Assembly: GCA_946481275.1 (NCBI GenBank)
Contig: CAMLMV010000079.1
Location: forward strand, 1-16,997
Direction of reading: 5' to 3'
From: an uncultured Massilia sp.
GTDB taxonomy: Bacteria; Pseudomonadota; Gammaproteobacteria; Burkholderiales; Burkholderiaceae
Length of the DNA: 16,997 nucleotides
Part shown: positions 1 through 8,216 of the stretch, piece by piece
Layout: each line of letters opens with the position of its first letter
How positions within the stretch are numbered: the stretch's first letter is position 1
The notes under the pieces: model-generated
Told to the model about the DNA's origin: nothing
The model's database searches: none
What the model saw: only the letters and a program-made list of their open reading frames with translations
Translations under genes and position numbers: made by a program

Positions 1-96
1 ACGCCTGTCAGGCACGAGCACGGTCAGCAAGACGGCTCGGGGCAGGAAGAGAACGTTGCGCACTTGTGTGCACGTTTTCGATAGCAGCGCATCGTA
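1..96. other. Noncoding edge, nothing recognised
   Basis: This stretch lies downstream of the minus-strand oxidoreductase gene. I see no convincing reading frame, no strong hairpin followed by a T tract, and no RNA gene. A neighbouring gene may begin just outside the window. Confidence 0.4.
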
Positions 97-696
97 TCAG
101 GCGCGCGCCCATTTCGACAACGTCCTTCCGATACGGGCGCGGAATGCCTGCACCTGGTGCGGTGCGAGCGACTCGGCCCGGTACAGCGACAGCATCCCGA
201 ACCGGCACTGCGGCGCGCACGTCCCCAGCAGCGCCGTCCTGAGCACGCGTTTTACCGGCTGGCGCAGGATGAACCGGTCGACCCACCACGGCGAGCCGAG
301 CGAGGTGATCGCCACGGCATGCCGCAGCTTGTCCAGGCGCGGCCTGATCGGACCCAGGTCGCTGGCGTGGTCGTACGCGACACAGGGCGCCCACACGCGG
401 TCGAACCAGCCCTTGAGCATTGCCGGGAAACCGAACCACCAGGTCGGGAATACAAGCACGAGCGCCTCGGCGGCCTGCAGTTTCTCCACGTGCGCCCGGG
501 TGGCGGCAGGATCGAACGCCGGGCCGTAATAGCTGGTCCGCTCCGCCGCCGTCAACGCGGGCGCGAAGCCCGCGGCATACAGGTCTTCGACGATCACGTC
601 GTGGCCGTGGGCGGTCAAGGTGGAGATGGCGTGCTGCGCCAGCGTGCGGCACAGGCTGTCATGGACGGGGTGGGCGATCACGACGAGACACTTCAT
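97..696 (-). CDS. NAD(P)H oxidoreductase, flavodoxin-like fold
   Basis: This 199-aa protein belongs to the Flavodoxin_2 family (NQO1/MdaB/KefF type), cytosolic flavoenzymes that reduce quinones or similar electrophiles by two electrons using NAD(P)H. Visible in sequence: the N-terminal strand [10 protein letters not shown] with the family's early P-x-x-x-S (P10, S14) for the FMN/FAD phosphate, and the hallmark [19 protein letters not shown] at about residues 83-101. The length is normal. The start is the ATG at 694-696, which overlaps the TGA of the upstream acyl-CoA ligase as ATGA. The two genes are therefore probably translationally coupled and form one operon. The frame stays open far upstream, but that part is the shadow of the ligase. 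The exact substrate cannot be read from the sequence. Confidence 0.88.
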   Translation of the reverse strand: MKCLVVIAHPVHDSLCRTLAQHAISTLTAHGHDVIVEDLYAAGFAPALTAAERTSYYGPAFDPAATRAHVEKLQAAEALVLVFPTWWFGFPAMLKGWFDRVWAPCVAYDHASDLGPIRPRLDKLRHAVAITSLGSPWWVDRFILRQPVKRVLRTALLGTCAPQCRFGMLSLYRAESLAPHQVQAFRARIGRTLSKWARA

Positions 697-2372
697 GCAC
701 GCTCCCCCAGTCCGAGATCGTCCGCCGCTTCCTTGCGCAGCATGAACTTCTGGATCTTCCCCGTCACCGTCATCGGAAAGCCGTCCACGAAACGGATATA
801 GCGCGGGATCTTGTAGTGTGCGATCTGCCCCTGGCAAAAGGCCCGGATCTCGTCCGCATCGGCGTGTTCGCCCGGCCGCAGCACGATGCAAGCGCACAGC
901 TCCTCGCCGTATTTCGGATCGGGCACGCCCACGCACTGCACGTCCAGCACCTTCGGGTGGCGGTATAGGAACTCTTCGACCTCGCGCGGGTAGATGTTTT
1001 CGCCGCCGCGGATCACCATGTCCTTCGCGCGGCCCACGATGCGGCAATAGCCGTCCGAGTCCAGCGTGGCGAGGTCGCCCGTGTGCATCCACCCGGCCGG
1101 GTCGATCGCCTCGCGCGTGCGCGCGTCGTCGCCCCAGTAGCCGAGCATCACCGAGTAGCCGCGCGTGAGCAGCTCGCCCGTTTCCCCGCGCGGGACGACC
1201 TTGCCGTCCGTGTCGACGATCTTGACTTCCAGGTGCGGGTGGATGCGCCCGACCGTGCCCACGCGGCACGCGAGCGGATCGTCGACGGCCGTCTGGAAGC
1301 TGACGGGCGACGTCTCCGTCATGCCGTAGGCGATCGTGATCTCGTCCATGTGCATCTGGCGGATCACGCGCTGCATGACTTCCATGGGGCAGGGCGAGCC
1401 GGCCATGATCCCCGTGCGCAGGCTGCCCAGGTCGAACGATGCGAACTCGGGATGGTCCAGCATCGCGATGAACATCGTCGGCACGCCGTGCAGCGCCGTG
1501 CAGCGCTCGGCCTGCACGGTCGCGAGCACCGCGCCCGCGTCGAAGCCTTCGCCCGGATAGACCATCGCCGCGCCGTGCGTCATGCAGGCGAGGTTCCCCA
1601 GCACCATGCCGAAGCAGTGGTACAGGGGGACGGGGATGCACAGGCGGTCGCGTTCCGTCAGCCGCATCGCCTCGCCGATGAAGAAGCCGTTGTTCAGGAT
1701 GTTGTGGTGCGTGAGCGTGGCGCCCTTCGGCGCGCCCGTCGTGCCGGACGTGAACTGGATGTTGACCGGATCGTCGAACTGCAAGGTGCGCGCCACTTCG
1801 TGCAGGCGCGCCATATCGGCGGGGCCCGCGCATTGCGCCACCGTGTCGAAGTCCAGCATGCCCGGCGTCGACGCCTGCCCCAGGCGGATCACGTGCCGGA
1901 GTTCCGGCAGCTTTGCGCTGCGCAGTTCGCCGGGGGCGGCGCCGTCCAGTTCCGGCACGAGGTCGCGCAGCATGCCCAGGTAGTCGCTCGATTTGAAGCC
2001 GGGCGCGAGGATCAGCGCGCGGCAACCTACTTTGGCCAGCGCATATTCCAGCTCGGCGCGGCGGTAGGCCGGGTTGATGTTGACCATGACGAGGCCGGCC
2101 TTGGCGGTGGCGAACTGCGTGAGCACCCATTCCGCGCGGTTCTGCGACCAGATGCCGATGCGGTCGCCGGGATTGAGGCCCAGGCCCAGCAGGCCGGCCG
2201 CGAGCCGGTCGGCCCGTTCGCGCAACTGGCGCCAGCTCCAGCGCACGCACTGGTGCGGGATGACGAGCGCATCGCGGTCGCCGTAGCGCTCCGCGATGCG
2301 GTCGAGGTGGGCGCCGATCGTGTCGCCGATGAGGGGGAGCGAATGCGCTCCGTGGACGTAGCTCGCTTGCAT
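693..2372 (-). CDS. AMP-binding acyl-CoA ligase (ACSF2/FadD-like)
   Basis: A 559-aa ANL-superfamily adenylate-forming enzyme, likely activating a medium-chain or other carboxylic acid to its acyl-CoA in the cytosol. The core motifs are intact: P-loop [11 protein letters not shown] at about 207-217, YGMTET at about 349-354, HTGD ending at 433, [14 protein letters not shown] from about 455, and the C-terminal TGK with catalytic Lys near 539. The layout resembles the ACSF2-type acyl-CoA synthetases. I chose the ATG at 2370-2372 because AGGAG stands 7-8 nt upstream. The frame extends to a GTG at 2393, but that codon would lie upstream of this ribosome site. The gene overlaps the following oxidoreductase by 4 bp. 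Nothing in the sequence fixes the substrate chain length. Confidence 0.92.
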   Translation of the reverse strand: MQASYVHGAHSLPLIGDTIGAHLDRIAERYGDRDALVIPHQCVRWSWRQLRERADRLAAGLLGLGLNPGDRIGIWSQNRAEWVLTQFATAKAGLVMVNINPAYRRAELEYALAKVGCRALILAPGFKSSDYLGMLRDLVPELDGAAPGELRSAKLPELRHVIRLGQASTPGMLDFDTVAQCAGPADMARLHEVARTLQFDDPVNIQFTSGTTGAPKGATLTHHNILNNGFFIGEAMRLTERDRLCIPVPLYHCFGMVLGNLACMTHGAAMVYPGEGFDAGAVLATVQAERCTALHGVPTMFIAMLDHPEFASFDLGSLRTGIMAGSPCPMEVMQRVIRQMHMDEITIAYGMTETSPVSFQTAVDDPLACRVGTVGRIHPHLEVKIVDTDGKVVPRGETGELLTRGYSVMLGYWGDDARTREAIDPAGWMHTGDLATLDSDGYCRIVGRAKDMVIRGGENIYPREVEEFLYRHPKVLDVQCVGVPDPKYGEELCACIVLRPGEHADADEIRAFCQGQIAHYKIPRYIRFVDGFPMTVTGKIQKFMLRKEAADDLGLGERA

Positions 2373-2421
2373 GTCTCTCTCCTGTTTCGACACAGTGTAG
2401 CGTGTGTTGCGAGCTCTTATT

Positions 2422-2436
2422 ATCGAAAAAATCGAT
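2422..2436. promoter_or_regulatory. Inverted repeat upstream of acyl-CoA ligase
   Basis: ATCGA-AAAAA-TCGAT is a perfect 5-5-5 inverted repeat, 50-64 bp upstream of the ligase ATG. It overlaps a possible minus-strand -10 box (GATAAT, read as ATTATC at 2419-2424). The position suits an operator, but no matching -35 at standard spacing is clear, so this is a weak call. Confidence 0.3.
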
Positions 2437-2553
2437 CATAGCTCATAAAACAACTCGTTTTTCTTCCTGCCCCGCAGCGACCATAATGCTTTCCATGGAA
2501 ACGCGCTTTCGATACCAGGCCGGTAAGACGGCAGAGTCCGGGTAGCGCAAGGT

Positions 2554-2570
2554 GTTCGAACGGTTCGAAC
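2554..2570. promoter_or_regulatory. 17-bp palindrome ahead of the pirin operon
   Basis: GTTCGAAC-G-GTTCGAAC consists of two copies of the self-palindromic octamer GTTCGAAC separated by one base, so the whole 17 bp is an odd palindrome. It ends 30 bp before the ATG of the first pirin gene and just upstream of the AAGGAG ribosome site (2589-2594). It looks like a repressor or activator operator for the 2601-5159 operon. The cognate regulator is not recognisable in the window. A CATAAT at 2482-2487 could be a -10 box, but lacks a clear -35. Confidence 0.45.
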
Positions 2571-2600
2571 GCCGGAATTGACAATCACAAGGAGAACATC

Positions 2601-3302
2601 ATGCTGAAAGTACGTAAAAGCGCGGACCGCGGTGTCGCCAGTTTCGGTTGGCTGCGCTCGCAGCACACCTTCTCGTTCGGCCACTATTACGATCCGGCGC
2701 ACATGAACGTCGGCCCGCTGCGGGTGATCAACGAAGACCGCGTGGCCCCGGGCCGCGGCTTCGATCCGCACAGCCACAAGAACATGGAGATCATCTCTTA
2801 CGTGCTGGACGGCGCGCTGGAGCACAAGGACAGCATGGGCAACGGTTCGGTCCTGCGCCATGGCGACGTGCAGCGCATGAGCGCCGGCACCGGCGTCACG
2901 CACAGCGAGTACAACCACTCGGCGACGGAACCCGTGCACTTCCTGCAGATCTGGGTGATCCCGGCCGAAGCGGGCGGCGAGCCGGGCTACGAAGAGAAGC
3001 ACTTCGACACGGACAGCAAACGCGGCAAGCTGCGCCTGATCGCGTCGAACGACGGCCGCGACGGTTCCGTGTCGCTGCGCCAGGACGCCGCCATCTACGC
3101 GACGATCCTCGACCGCGACGAGCGCGCCGACCATGCGCTGCTGCCGGGCCGCCAGGCCTACGTGCAGGTGGCGCGGGGCAGCCTGACCGTGAACGGCTGC
3201 GCGCTGGAAGCAGGCGACGCCGTCCAGATCAGCGAAGAGGCCGTCGTGGCGCTGTCGGATGCAAAGGATGCGGAAGTGCTGCTGTTCGACCTGCCGGTCT
3301 GA
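2601..3302 (+). CDS. Pirin family protein, YhhW-like
   Basis: This 233-aa bicupin of the pirin family is close in length and pattern to E. coli YhhW, for which quercetin 2,3-dioxygenase activity was reported. The four metal-binding residues of the N-terminal cupin are present as H57, H59 (PHSHKN), H101 and E103 (THSEYN), so iron or another divalent metal is probably bound. The C-terminal cupin (about residues 140-230) lacks an obvious metal set, as is usual. The ATG is preceded by AAGGAG with 6-nt spacing. It is the first gene of a plus-strand run with DoxX, OsmC and a second pirin. The physiological substrate is unknown for most pirins; here the neighbours suggest a role in oxidative or electrophile stress. 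Confidence 0.93.
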   Translation: MLKVRKSADRGVASFGWLRSQHTFSFGHYYDPAHMNVGPLRVINEDRVAPGRGFDPHSHKNMEIISYVLDGALEHKDSMGNGSVLRHGDVQRMSAGTGVTHSEYNHSATEPVHFLQIWVIPAEAGGEPGYEEKHFDTDSKRGKLRLIASNDGRDGSVSLRQDAAIYATILDRDERADHALLPGRQAYVQVARGSLTVNGCALEAGDAVQISEEAVVALSDAKDAEVLLFDLPV

Positions 3303-3353
3303 ACCTGCTGAACGATGAACGAGTCAAACGCAACGATATTCAAGGAGAGCATC

Positions 3354-3773
3354 ATGGAAACCACTAAACTCTACCCCGTCGGCCGCGCCCTGGTGGGCGC
3401 CCTGTTCCTGGCATCGGGCATCAACAAGATCATCGGCTTCGGCTACGTGGCCGGGTGGATGAACAGCCTGGGCATCCCCGCGGCCGGGTTGCTGCTGGCG
3501 GGCGCGATCCTGCTCGAGGTCGGCGGCGGCCTGGCGCTGGTCACCGGGATCCAGGCGAAGTATGCGGCGCTGGCGCTCGCGCTGTTCACGGTGCCCGTCA
3601 CCCTGATCTTCCACGGCTTCTGGCATGCGGATGCGGCTGAGTTCCAGAACCAGCTGAACCACTTCCTGAAGAACGTGGCGATCTTCGGCGGCCTGCTGGC
3701 CCTGTTCGACGCGGAACGCCAGCGCGCGACGAGTGCCGCACGAGTGAACGTCCTGCGCAGCCGCGCGGCCTGA
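3354..3773 (+). CDS. DoxX family membrane protein
   Basis: A 139-aa inner-membrane protein with four predicted helices at about residues 7-27, 43-63, 67-88 and 102-120. It carries the DoxX-type signature GALFLASGINKIIGF near the N-terminus and the conserved FHGFW segment after helix 3. DoxX-like proteins are associated with redox and thiol stress, and the family name comes from a thiosulfate:quinone oxidoreductase subunit, but the role here is inferred only. The start is the ATG at 3354, because AAGGAG lies at 3342-3347; an in-frame ATG at 3315 lacks a ribosome site. It is 51 bp downstream of the first pirin gene on the same strand. Confidence 0.88.
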   Translation: METTKLYPVGRALVGALFLASGINKIIGFGYVAGWMNSLGIPAAGLLLAGAILLEVGGGLALVTGIQAKYAALALALFTVPVTLIFHGFWHADAAEFQNQLNHFLKNVAIFGGLLALFDAERQRATSAARVNVLRSRAA

Positions 3774-3786
3774 GACGAGTACAATC

Positions 3787-3819
3787 TGTCCGCGACCTGG
3801 CGTACACGGGTGGCGGACA
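3787..3819 (+). promoter_or_regulatory. Inverted repeat between DoxX and OsmC genes
   Basis: TGTCCGC (3787-3793) and GCGGACA (3813-3819) form a 7-bp inverted repeat with a 19-nt loop. A TACAAT (3780-3785) lies directly in front and could be the -10 of an internal promoter for OsmC and the second pirin, but no good -35 is visible. There is no T tract, so a factor-independent terminator is unlikely. Confidence 0.25.
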
Positions 3820-3853
3820 TCCACGCAAACGAAAGAGACGAGGAGAACGAGCC

Positions 3854-4237
3854 ATGGAAGTGACGACGCATCGCGGCACGGGGCCGCTGCAGCAGGTGAT
3901 CGAGATCGGCAAGCACCGCATCCTGACGGACGTGAAGCCGGAATTCGGCGGCGAGGACAGCGGCCCGGAGCCGCACGACATCCTGGCCGCCGCGCTGGCG
4001 GCCTGCACGACGCTGACCGTGAGCCTGTACGCCAAGCGCAAGGGCTACCCGCTGGACGAAGTGAAAGTCTCGATCAAACATGGCCAGGAAGGCGCGGCCT
4101 ACGGCCTGCACCGCACGATCGAATACGTCGGCGCGCTCGACGACGAGACGAAGGCCCGGCTGACCGACATCGCCAACAAATGCCCGGTGCACAAGACCTT
4201 GTCCGGGACCATCCAGATCACCACGGAGGCACGCTGA
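3854..4237 (+). CDS. OsmC family peroxiredoxin-like protein
   Basis: A 127-aa cytosolic OsmC/Ohr-superfamily protein. These reduce organic hydroperoxides through two cysteines. Both are present: C51 in the helix LAACTTLTV and C110 in NKCPVHKTL. The length and spacing fit the short OsmC (YhfA-like) branch rather than Ohr. The ATG follows a GAGGAGAA ribosome site at about 9-nt spacing. The stop codon is separated by a single base from the ATG of the second pirin, so the two are almost certainly co-translated. Together with the pirins and DoxX it supports a stress-response operon. Confidence 0.92.
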   Translation: MEVTTHRGTGPLQQVIEIGKHRILTDVKPEFGGEDSGPEPHDILAAALAACTTLTVSLYAKRKGYPLDEVKVSIKHGQEGAAYGLHRTIEYVGALDDETKARLTDIANKCPVHKTLSGTIQITTEAR

Positions 4238-4238
4238 C

Positions 4239-5159
4239 ATGGACGCCTTTGAACACGAGAGCCTGGAAACCATCATCGTCCCCCGCACGCACGACCTGGG
4301 CGGCGGCTTCGAAGTGCGGCGCGCGCTGCCGCACAAGGACCGGCGCATGGTAGGGCCATTCGTCTTCCTCGACCAGATGGGACCGCACGTGTTTCACGCG
4401 GGCGAAGGCATCGACGTGCGGCCGCATCCGCACATCGGCCTGGCCACCGTGACGTACCTGCTGGATGGCCAGATCCGCCACCGCGACAGCCTCGGCACCG
4501 TGCAGGACATCAAGCCGGGCGAAGTGAACTGGATGACGGCCGGGAAGGGCATCGTCCACTCCGAGCGCACCGGTCCGGACGTGCGCGCCGCCGGCTCCAC
4601 CCTGTTCGGCCTGCAGTGCTGGGTGGCGCTGCCCAAGGCGAAGGAAGAATGCGATCCCGCCTTTGCGCACATCGGCTCGCAGGAGCTGCCGATCCTCGAC
4701 GGCGACGGCGCCACCGCCCGCATCATCGCCGGCAGCTATTTCGGCAAGCGCTCGCCCGTGCCCGTGCAATCGCCGCTGTTCTACGTCGACCTGGCGCTGC
4801 AGCCGGGCGCGCGCCTGACGATGCCGGCCGAGTATCCGGAACAGGCGCTGTACGTGGTCGACGGCACGCTCGACCTGGGCCGCGACGGCCGCTTCGAACA
4901 GGGCCAGCTGCTCGTGCTGAAACCGGGTGCGACCGTTACCCTGGCGGCGACCGAGAACCGGGGCGCCCGCGTGATGCTGCTGGGCGGCGAGCCGATGGAT
5001 GGCCCGCGCTACCTGACGTGGAATTTCGTGTCGTCGTCAGCCGACCGCATCGAGCAGGCGAAGGAAGACTGGAAAGCGCAGCGCTTCCCGCAGGTTCCGG
5101 GTGAGACGGAGTTCATTCCGCTGCCCGATTTGCCGGGCCGACCGGTGCGTTATCCATAA
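4239..5159 (+). CDS. Pirin family protein (second, long form)
   Basis: A 306-aa bicupin of the classical pirin type. N-terminal cupin metal ligands are H63 and H65 (RPHPHIG), H107 and E109 (GKGIVHSER). The FVFLDQMGP and [13 protein letters not shown] blocks are characteristic of the family, followed by the C-terminal cupin (about 180-280) with the [13 protein letters not shown] strand. It differs clearly in length and motif context from the YhhW-like pirin 1 kb upstream, so the pair is two subfamilies rather than a recent duplication. It begins 1 bp after the OsmC stop and closes the operon; the minus-strand 65-aa gene ends 2 bp beyond its stop. The biochemical role is unproven. Confidence 0.92.
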   Translation: MDAFEHESLETIIVPRTHDLGGGFEVRRALPHKDRRMVGPFVFLDQMGPHVFHAGEGIDVRPHPHIGLATVTYLLDGQIRHRDSLGTVQDIKPGEVNWMTAGKGIVHSERTGPDVRAAGSTLFGLQCWVALPKAKEECDPAFAHIGSQELPILDGDGATARIIAGSYFGKRSPVPVQSPLFYVDLALQPGARLTMPAEYPEQALYVVDGTLDLGRDGRFEQGQLLVLKPGATVTLAATENRGARVMLLGGEPMDGPRYLTWNFVSSSADRIEQAKEDWKAQRFPQVPGETEFIPLPDLPGRPVRYP

Positions 5160-5161
5160 AC

Positions 5162-5359
5162 TTAGCCCTGAGCGTCCGCGCTGCGTGGCAGCGGCACCGC
5201 ATGGCGCCGCTCGTCCGGGCGCGTGAGCACCCGCATCGCAATCTCGAAGGGCACGCCCAGCGACGCCAGTGCGCGCGCGGGCGAGCGGTTCTGTTCCTGG
5301 GCCTCGTGGATCGTTGACTCGATCATGAGGGCGGTCTTGTAGTCGCTTCGTCGTTCCAT
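5162..5359 (-). CDS. Small conserved-looking 65-aa protein
   Basis: I do not recognise a named family. The predicted protein is soluble and charged, with no signal peptide or membrane segment. Its helical-looking middle (IHEAQEQNRSPARALASLG, then VPFEIAMRVLTRPDERR) resembles a compact helix-turn-helix-sized domain. It fills the gap between convergent pirin and divergent amidohydrolase without overlapping either, and third-position GC is high, both in favour of a real gene. Against it, the ATG at 5357-5359 has no clear ribosome site; an internal ATG near residue 12 is an alternative start. Confidence 0.6.
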   Translation of the reverse strand: MERRSDYKTALMIESTIHEAQEQNRSPARALASLGVPFEIAMRVLTRPDERRHAVPLPRSADAQG

Positions 5360-5461
5360 CGTTCGATGCTAACACGAAGGCGGCAACCCCGGCCGGAAGA
5401 CAGGTGTGCCGTCGATTACGATCCGCTAACCTGCGCCCGTCGAAAACTGAAGAAAGACATC

Positions 5462-7228
5462 ATGACCATGACTCGTTACGCCCTGGCCGCGGCGGGCTTC
5501 CTCACGGCCGGCGCCGCCTTCGCGCAGGCCGACCTGATCCTCACGAACGGCAAGATCGCCACGATGGCGAAAGAAGGCGAGTTCGTGCAGGCCATCGCCG
5601 TCAGGGACGGCAAGGTGCTCGCGACCGGCAGCAATGCGAAGGTACTGAAACTGAAGCGCGCACACACGCAGGTGATCGATGCGCACGGCCGCACCGTGAT
5701 CCCCGGCCTGAACGACTCGCACCTGCACGTGATCCGCGAAGGCCTGAACTACAACATGGAGTTGCGCTGGGACGGCGTGACGTCGCTGAAGCGCGCGCTG
5801 GAGATGCTGAAGGAGCAGGCCGCGCGCACGCCGGACGGCCAGTGGGTGAAGGTCGTGGGCGGCTGGAACGAATGGCAGTTCGAGGAAAAACGCCTGCCCA
5901 CACTGGAAGAGATCAATGCCGCCGTGCCGGACAAGCCCGTGTTCATCCTGTACCTGTACGGCCTCGGCTTCCTCAACAAGAAGGGCATCGAGACGCTGGG
6001 CTACGACAGAAACACGAAGTACAAGGACGGCGAAGTGGAGCTCGATGCGAACGGCCGGCCGACCGGCAAGCTGATCGCGAAGCCGAACGCGCTGATCCTG
6101 TATTCGACGCTCGCGAAGACGAACAAGCTGGGGCACGACGACCAGGTCAACTCCACCCTGCAGTTCTACCGCGAACTGAACCGCTTGGGCGTGACGAGCG
6201 CGATCGACGCGGGCGGCGGCTTCCAGAACTACCCGGACGACTACGGCGTGTCGCTCGAACTGGCGAAGCAGGGCAAGCTGACCGTGCGCACCGCGTATTA
6301 CCTGTTCGCGCAGAAGGCGGGCAAGGAACTGGAAGACTTCCAGCGCTGGCTGACCATGACGCATCCGAAGAAGAACGACCACATGCTGTACCCGAACGGT
6401 TTTTCGGCCGAGGGCGCGGGCGAAAACCTCGTCGCCAGCGCGGCCGACTTCGAGAACTTCCTGGAGCCCCGCCCGGACCTGCCGGCATCGATGGAAAACG
6501 ACCTGGAACCCGTCGTGTCGCTGCTCGTGAAGAACCGCTGGCCGTTCCGCCTGCACGCGACGTATGGCGAGAGCATCGCGCGCGACCTCGACGTCATCGA
6601 AAAGGTCAATGCGCAGACGCCGCTGAAGGGCCTGCGCTTCATCATCGACCACGGCGAGACCGTCACCGACGCCGACCTTGCGCGCATCAAAAAGCTGGGC
6701 GGCGGCATCGCCGTGCAGGACCGCATGCACTTCCAGGGCGAATCGTACTGGAAGCGCTATGGCGAGCAGACGCGCCAGATGCCGCCGATCCGCAAGATGC
6801 TCGCGCAGGGCGTCCCCGTCGGCCTGGGCACGGACGGCACGCGCGTCTCCAGCTACAACCCGTGGCCTTCGGTGTACTGGGCCGTCACGGGCAAGACGGC
6901 CGGCGGCTTGCAGATCTGGCAGGACGGCGACCGCCTGTCGCGCTACGAGGCGCTGAAGCTGATCACGACGGGTTCCGCGTGGATGAGCGGCGAGGAGAAA
7001 GTAAAAGGCACGCTCAAGAAGGGCCAGTACGCCGACTTCGTCGTGCTGCCGCGGGATTACTTCGGCATGGATGCGGAGGGCATCAAGCGGCTGGAGAGCG
7101 TGCTCACGGTCGTGGGCGGCAAGGTCGTCTACGGCGCGGGTGACTATGCGCCGCTGGCACCGAAAGCGCTGCCGGTGTCGCCGGCGTGGAGCCCCGTCGC
7201 CGCTTACGGCGGCTACCAGAACCGGTAA
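5462..7228 (+). CDS. Exported metal-dependent amidohydrolase (Amidohydro_3/YtcJ-like)
   Basis: A 588-aa TIM-barrel amidohydrolase. It begins with a typical Sec signal peptide (MTMTRYALAAAGFLTAGAAFA, probable cleavage after A21), so it acts in the periplasm or outside. Metal-site motifs run in the normal order: GLNDSHLH (H87, H89), LHATYGE (H365), IDHGE (H397) and LGTDGTR (D458). The C-terminal YADFVVLPRDYF strand returns to the beta-sandwich composite domain of the family. The start at 5462 is favoured because the signal peptide begins there (ATG at 5468 is a close alternative), with a purine-rich GAAGAAAGA upstream. The frame is open upstream to 5366 but encodes no sensible sequence. The substrate (amide, lactone or cyclic imide) cannot be deduced. 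It is convergent with LysR1 with a 3-bp gap. Confidence 0.9.
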   Translation: MTMTRYALAAAGFLTAGAAFAQADLILTNGKIATMAKEGEFVQAIAVRDGKVLATGSNAKVLKLKRAHTQVIDAHGRTVIPGLNDSHLHVIREGLNYNMELRWDGVTSLKRALEMLKEQAARTPDGQWVKVVGGWNEWQFEEKRLPTLEEINAAVPDKPVFILYLYGLGFLNKKGIETLGYDRNTKYKDGEVELDANGRPTGKLIAKPNALILYSTLAKTNKLGHDDQVNSTLQFYRELNRLGVTSAIDAGGGFQNYPDDYGVSLELAKQGKLTVRTAYYLFAQKAGKELEDFQRWLTMTHPKKNDHMLYPNGFSAEGAGENLVASAADFENFLEPRPDLPASMENDLEPVVSLLVKNRWPFRLHATYGESIARDLDVIEKVNAQTPLKGLRFIIDHGETVTDADLARIKKLGGGIAVQDRMHFQGESYWKRYGEQTRQMPPIRKMLAQGVPVGLGTDGTRVSSYNPWPSVYWAVTGKTAGGLQIWQDGDRLSRYEALKLITTGSAWMSGEEKVKGTLKKGQYADFVVLPRDYFGMDAEGIKRLESVLTVVGGKVVYGAGDYAPLAPKALPVSPAWSPVAAYGGYQNR

Positions 7229-7231
7229 GCT

Positions 7232-8116
7232 TCACGCTTTCAACGCTTCGATCAACGCGCGCAATCCCGCCGGCTGGTGCTTGCGGCTGGGGAAATACAG
7301 GTACAGGTTCTCCTCGACGGCGGTCCAGTCGTCGAGGCAGAACTGGAGCCGGCCGGCGCGGATGTACGGTGCCGCGCGGTCGCGCCAGACGAACGCCAGC
7401 CCCAGGCCGCGTGCAGCCGCGTCGGCCATCAATTCCTGGCTGTCCAGCGTGAGAGGGCCGTCGACCTCGACCTCGACGCGCTCGCCGTCCTGCGCGAATT
7501 CCCAATGGTAGATCGTCCCGCTCGGGAAGGCGTAGCGGATGCAGGTGTGGTCGCGCAATGCATGCGGCGTGGCCGGCTTCCCGTGGCGCGCGAAGTAGTC
7601 CGGTGCGCCGACGACCATCATCCGGAACGTCGGCTTGATCCGGACGGCCACCATGTCCTGCGACAGGCGTTCGCCCAGGCGGATCCCGGCGTCGAACCCC
7701 TCCGCGACGATATCGACGAGACGATCCGTCGCGACCACGTCCAGCTTCAGGCCGGGATTCCGCGTCAGGAGCAGTTCCATCACATCGCCGAGCACGTACG
7801 GCGCGAGCGAGTTCGGGACGTTGAGCCTGACCGTGCCGAACGGCGTCGCGCGAAACGTATTCAGCTCGTCGACGGCGGTGCGCATCTCGGACAGCGCCGG
7901 AGCCAGGCGCGCGAACAGCGTTTCGCCCGCCTCGGTCAGGGACACGCTGCGGGTCGTGCGGTGGAACAGCCGCACGCCCACGCGGCTTTCGAGGCTGCGT
8001 ACCGCATGGCTGATCGCGGACGGCGTCGTGCCCCGTTCGACTGCCGCCTGGCGGAAGCTCAAGTGCCTTGCCACCGCGGCGAATACCGCGAGTTCGGCCA
8101 GTTCGGCATTTTCCAT
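7232..8116 (-). CDS. LysR family transcriptional regulator (LysR1)
   Basis: A 294-aa LysR-type regulator. The winged helix-turn-helix covers about residues 1-62, with the recognition region FRQAAVERGTTPSAISHAV at 21-39 and FHRTTRSVSLTEAG at 51-64. An inducer-binding periplasmic-protein-like domain follows (about 90-290), with the LNVPNSLAPYVL opening. It is divergent from the SDR gene with about 100 bp between starts, so the SDR is its probable target and the regulator is probably autoregulated. Its effector is unknown. Confidence 0.93.
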   Translation of the reverse strand: MENAELAELAVFAAVARHLSFRQAAVERGTTPSAISHAVRSLESRVGVRLFHRTTRSVSLTEAGETLFARLAPALSEMRTAVDELNTFRATPFGTVRLNVPNSLAPYVLGDVMELLLTRNPGLKLDVVATDRLVDIVAEGFDAGIRLGERLSQDMVAVRIKPTFRMMVVGAPDYFARHGKPATPHALRDHTCIRYAFPSGTIYHWEFAQDGERVEVEVDGPLTLDSQELMADAAARGLGLAFVWRDRAAPYIRAGRLQFCLDDWTAVEENLYLYFPSRKHQPAGLRALIEALKA

Positions 8117-8136
8117 TGGTGAATCCCATTCATTAA

Positions 8137-8151
8137 CCTATGCGGAATAGG
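8137..8151. promoter_or_regulatory. Probable LysR1 operator
   Basis: CCTAT-GCGGA-ATAGG is a perfect 5-5-5 inverted repeat, within the usual LysR operator size. It lies between the divergent starts of LysR1 (8116) and the SDR (8217), which is where such a site is expected. Assignment to LysR1 is inferred from position alone. Confidence 0.45.
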
Positions 8152-8216
8152 ATACTTTATCGGCTTAATCCTCACATCCATAATCGGTGCTCCCACTACC
8201 GATCATGGAGAAACGC

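Noticed and set aside
697..2439. Minus-strand frame running continuously from the flavoprotein gene through the ligase region
   Set aside because: The upstream two thirds is arginine/proline-rich shadow of the acyl-CoA ligase in another frame; the real start of the flavoprotein is at 696.
1083..2441. Long plus-strand open frame of about 450 codons
   Set aside because: It is antisense to the intact acyl-CoA ligase, has Arg/Ala/His-rich low-information composition and no homologous motif.
5404..7143. Second plus-strand open frame of 579 codons inside the amidohydrolase
   Set aside because: It is the frame-shifted shadow of a gene whose catalytic motifs are all in the other frame.
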